Assembly (NCBI RefSeq): GCF_900537115.1
Contig: NZ_UNRG01000001.1
Coordinates: 187,121 to 251,120, forward strand
Direction: 5' to 3'
DNA length: 64,000 nucleotides
From: Arthrobacter sp. Alg241-R88
GTDB lineage: Bacteria; Actinomycetota; Actinomycetes; Actinomycetales; Micrococcaceae
Shown here one piece after another: positions 62,701-64,000 of this stretch (position 1 is the first letter of the stretch; the number at the start of each line of letters is the position of its first letter). A program made the position numbers and the translations under genes. The notes beneath the pieces were generated by a model. It did no database searches. It was not told where the DNA came from and was given only the letters and a program-made list of their open reading frames with translations.

Positions 62701-64000
62701 GTGACGCTTGAAGCAGACGTTCTGGCCGACTACCCGGCCGAGGTCCGGATTCCCGCCGAACTGGTGGCCAGCACGCTGGCTGCCGCCAACGCGGAGACCC
62801 CGCGTGTCCTGGTAGTGCTCGACGACGACCCCACCGGAACGCAGTCTGTGGCAGATTTGCCCGTGCTCACCCGGTGGGAAGTGGAGGACTTCATCTGGGC
62901 CTTTGGCCAGGCCAAGCCCGCCGTCTACGTCCTCACCAACACCCGCAGCCTGGACCCCGCCGAGGCAGCCGCCCGGAATGAGGAAGTGGTCCGCAACGCC
63001 CTCGCCGCTGCCGGCTCGCCGGACGGCGGTGTTGGTTCCAGTCTCCGGCTGGGCTTCGTCAGCCGCAGCGATTCCACCCTCCGCGGCCACTACCCCCTGG
63101 AGCCGGACGTCATTGCCGCCACGGTTGCCGACGTCAGCGGCGAGCAGACCGACGGCGTGGTGCTGGTTCCTGCCTTCCCGGATGCCGGGCGGATCACCAT
63201 CGGCGGCGTCCACTACATGCGCGGCACAGGTGATGCTGCCGGCACTCTCACCCCGGTGTCCGACACCGAATTCGCCAAGGACGCCACCTTTGGCTTTACG
63301 ACGTCCGTGATGGCCGACTACGTCCAGGAAAAATCCCAGGGCCGCTTCGCTGCGGATTCGGTGGTCGTCCTGGACTTGAACATCATCCGCGCCGGCGCTT
63401 CGGCCGCAGATGCGTCAGACGGTGCACAGATCAGCGCCAACGCCATCGCCGACGCCATCGAGGCGGCCACGGACTCCACGCCGATTGTGGCCGACATTGT
63501 CACGGAGAATGACCTTCGCGCGCTGTCCCTCGGACTGGAGGAAGCCGAGCGACGCGGCAAGAAACTGCTCTACCGCGTGGGCCCGCCGTTCGGCCGTGCC
63601 CGGATCGGCCAGGAGATCCGCACCGAACTCAGCGGCGCCGAGGCATACGCCGGCAACACCCCGTCCGAGGCCGGCGGGCTCATCGTCGTCGGCTCCCACG
63701 TGGGCGTCACCACCCGCCAGCTCAAGGCCCTGACCGAACAGCACAGCGCGGCCCGGATCGTTGAGATCGACGTCGAAAAGCTCCTTGGCGCCCACGCTGA
63801 CAGCCACCTGGACCACACCGTGGGGACCGTCGTCGAAGCGCTCCGCAGCGGCGACGTCATCGTTCACACCAGCAGGCTGCTGATCAAGACGGATGACCCC
63901 GCTGAAAGCCTGCGGATTGCACGCACCGTTTCGGCCGCCGTCGTCGCCGTGGTGAACCGGACCCTCAAGACTTTCCCGCCGCGGTTCGTCATCGCCAAGG
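62701..64000 (+). CDS. Four-carbon acid sugar kinase (OtnK/DUF1537), 3' end outside window
   Basis: Open frame from GTG 62701 (GGAG 6 bases before) to the window edge, ~433 codons with no stop. The family marks are unmistakable: LDDDPTGTQSVADL near residue 41, YVLTNTRSLDPAEAA, and SRSDSTLRGHYPLEPD. The later C-terminal nucleotide-binding half begins with EAGGLIVVGSHVGVTTRQL. Such kinases phosphorylate D-threonate, D-erythronate or related four-carbon acids in catabolic operons that usually include a PdxA2- or aldolase-type partner, expected just beyond the right edge. Divergent from its probable FCD repressor. Confidence 0.93.
   Translation, partial: MTLEADVLADYPAEVRIPAELVASTLAAANAETPRVLVVLDDDPTGTQSVADLPVLTRWEVEDFIWAFGQAKPAVYVLTNTRSLDPAEAAARNEEVVRNALAAAGSPDGGVGSSLRLGFVSRSDSTLRGHYPLEPDVIAATVADVSGEQTDGVVLVPAFPDAGRITIGGVHYMRGTGDAAGTLTPVSDTEFAKDATFGFTTSVMADYVQEKSQGRFAADSVVVLDLNIIRAGASAADASDGAQISANAIADAIEAATDSTPIVADIVTENDLRALSLGLEEAERRGKKLLYRVGPPFGRARIGQEIRTELSGAEAYAGNTPSEAGGLIVVGSHVGVTTRQLKALTEQHSAARIVEIDVEKLLGAHADSHLDHTVGTVVEALRSGDVIVHTSRLLIKTDDPAESLRIARTVSAAVVAVVNRTLKTFPPRFVIAK

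Overview
The window is high-GC actinobacterial DNA with the gene content and dense divergent/overlapping layout of a soil Micrococcaceae member (Arthrobacter/Pseudarthrobacter-like; inferred from familiar protein families, not from a database search). It is ordinary chromosome rather than a mobile region: no rRNA, tRNA, CRISPR array, phage module or transposase was seen. Most of it serves breakdown of plant polysaccharides, urea use and sugar-acid catabolism.

Layout. 1-2.5 kb: end of an unidentified gene, a LacI regulator and a membrane protein. 2.6-9.6 kb: L-arabinose block (araB-araD-araA, a GAF-ANTAR RNA-binding regulator on the other strand, then a GH51 arabinofuranosidase). 9.7-12.1 kb: HhH-GPD repair-type protein, LacI regulator, cysteine hydrolase. 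12.3-18.8 kb: complete urease operon ureABCEFGD followed by a NiCoT nickel permease, with two copies of a palindromic element inside it. 19.3-24.4 kb: FCD-type GntR regulator, two-subunit transketolase, MHS-type transporter and a divergent short-chain dehydrogenase, tied together by repeated ACTGTTnACAGT operators. 24.4-30 kb: small housekeeping and accessory genes, including a TetR/SDR/EamA group. 30.4-37 kb: starch metabolism (4-alpha-glucanotransferase and a large secreted GH13 amylase). 37.1-43.8 kb: lactonase, PrmC-related methyltransferase, DUF222/HNH protein, two stress-type membrane proteins, an aldo/keto reductase.

43.8-61.8 kb is a pectin-utilisation island: PL11 rhamnogalacturonan lyase (frameshifted), oxidoreductases, a PL1 pectate lyase, a PL1-CE8 fusion enzyme, an ABC sugar importer (lipoprotein plus two permeases, no ATPase), a PmoA-like protein, a GH43 glycosidase and a LacI regulator. 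Arabinan side chains released by pectin attack would feed the GH51/araBDA block at the left. The window ends with a GntR repressor divergent from a four-carbon sugar-acid kinase (OtnK/DUF1537) that runs off the right edge.

The most interesting structural signals are two families of dispersed palindromes: one occurs twice in the urease operon and in ureD appears to be translated in frame; the other sits behind two unrelated genes and keeps its pairing although its sequence differs. A terminator-like hairpin in the probable leader of the ANTAR gene suggests attenuation of an antiterminator-class gene.
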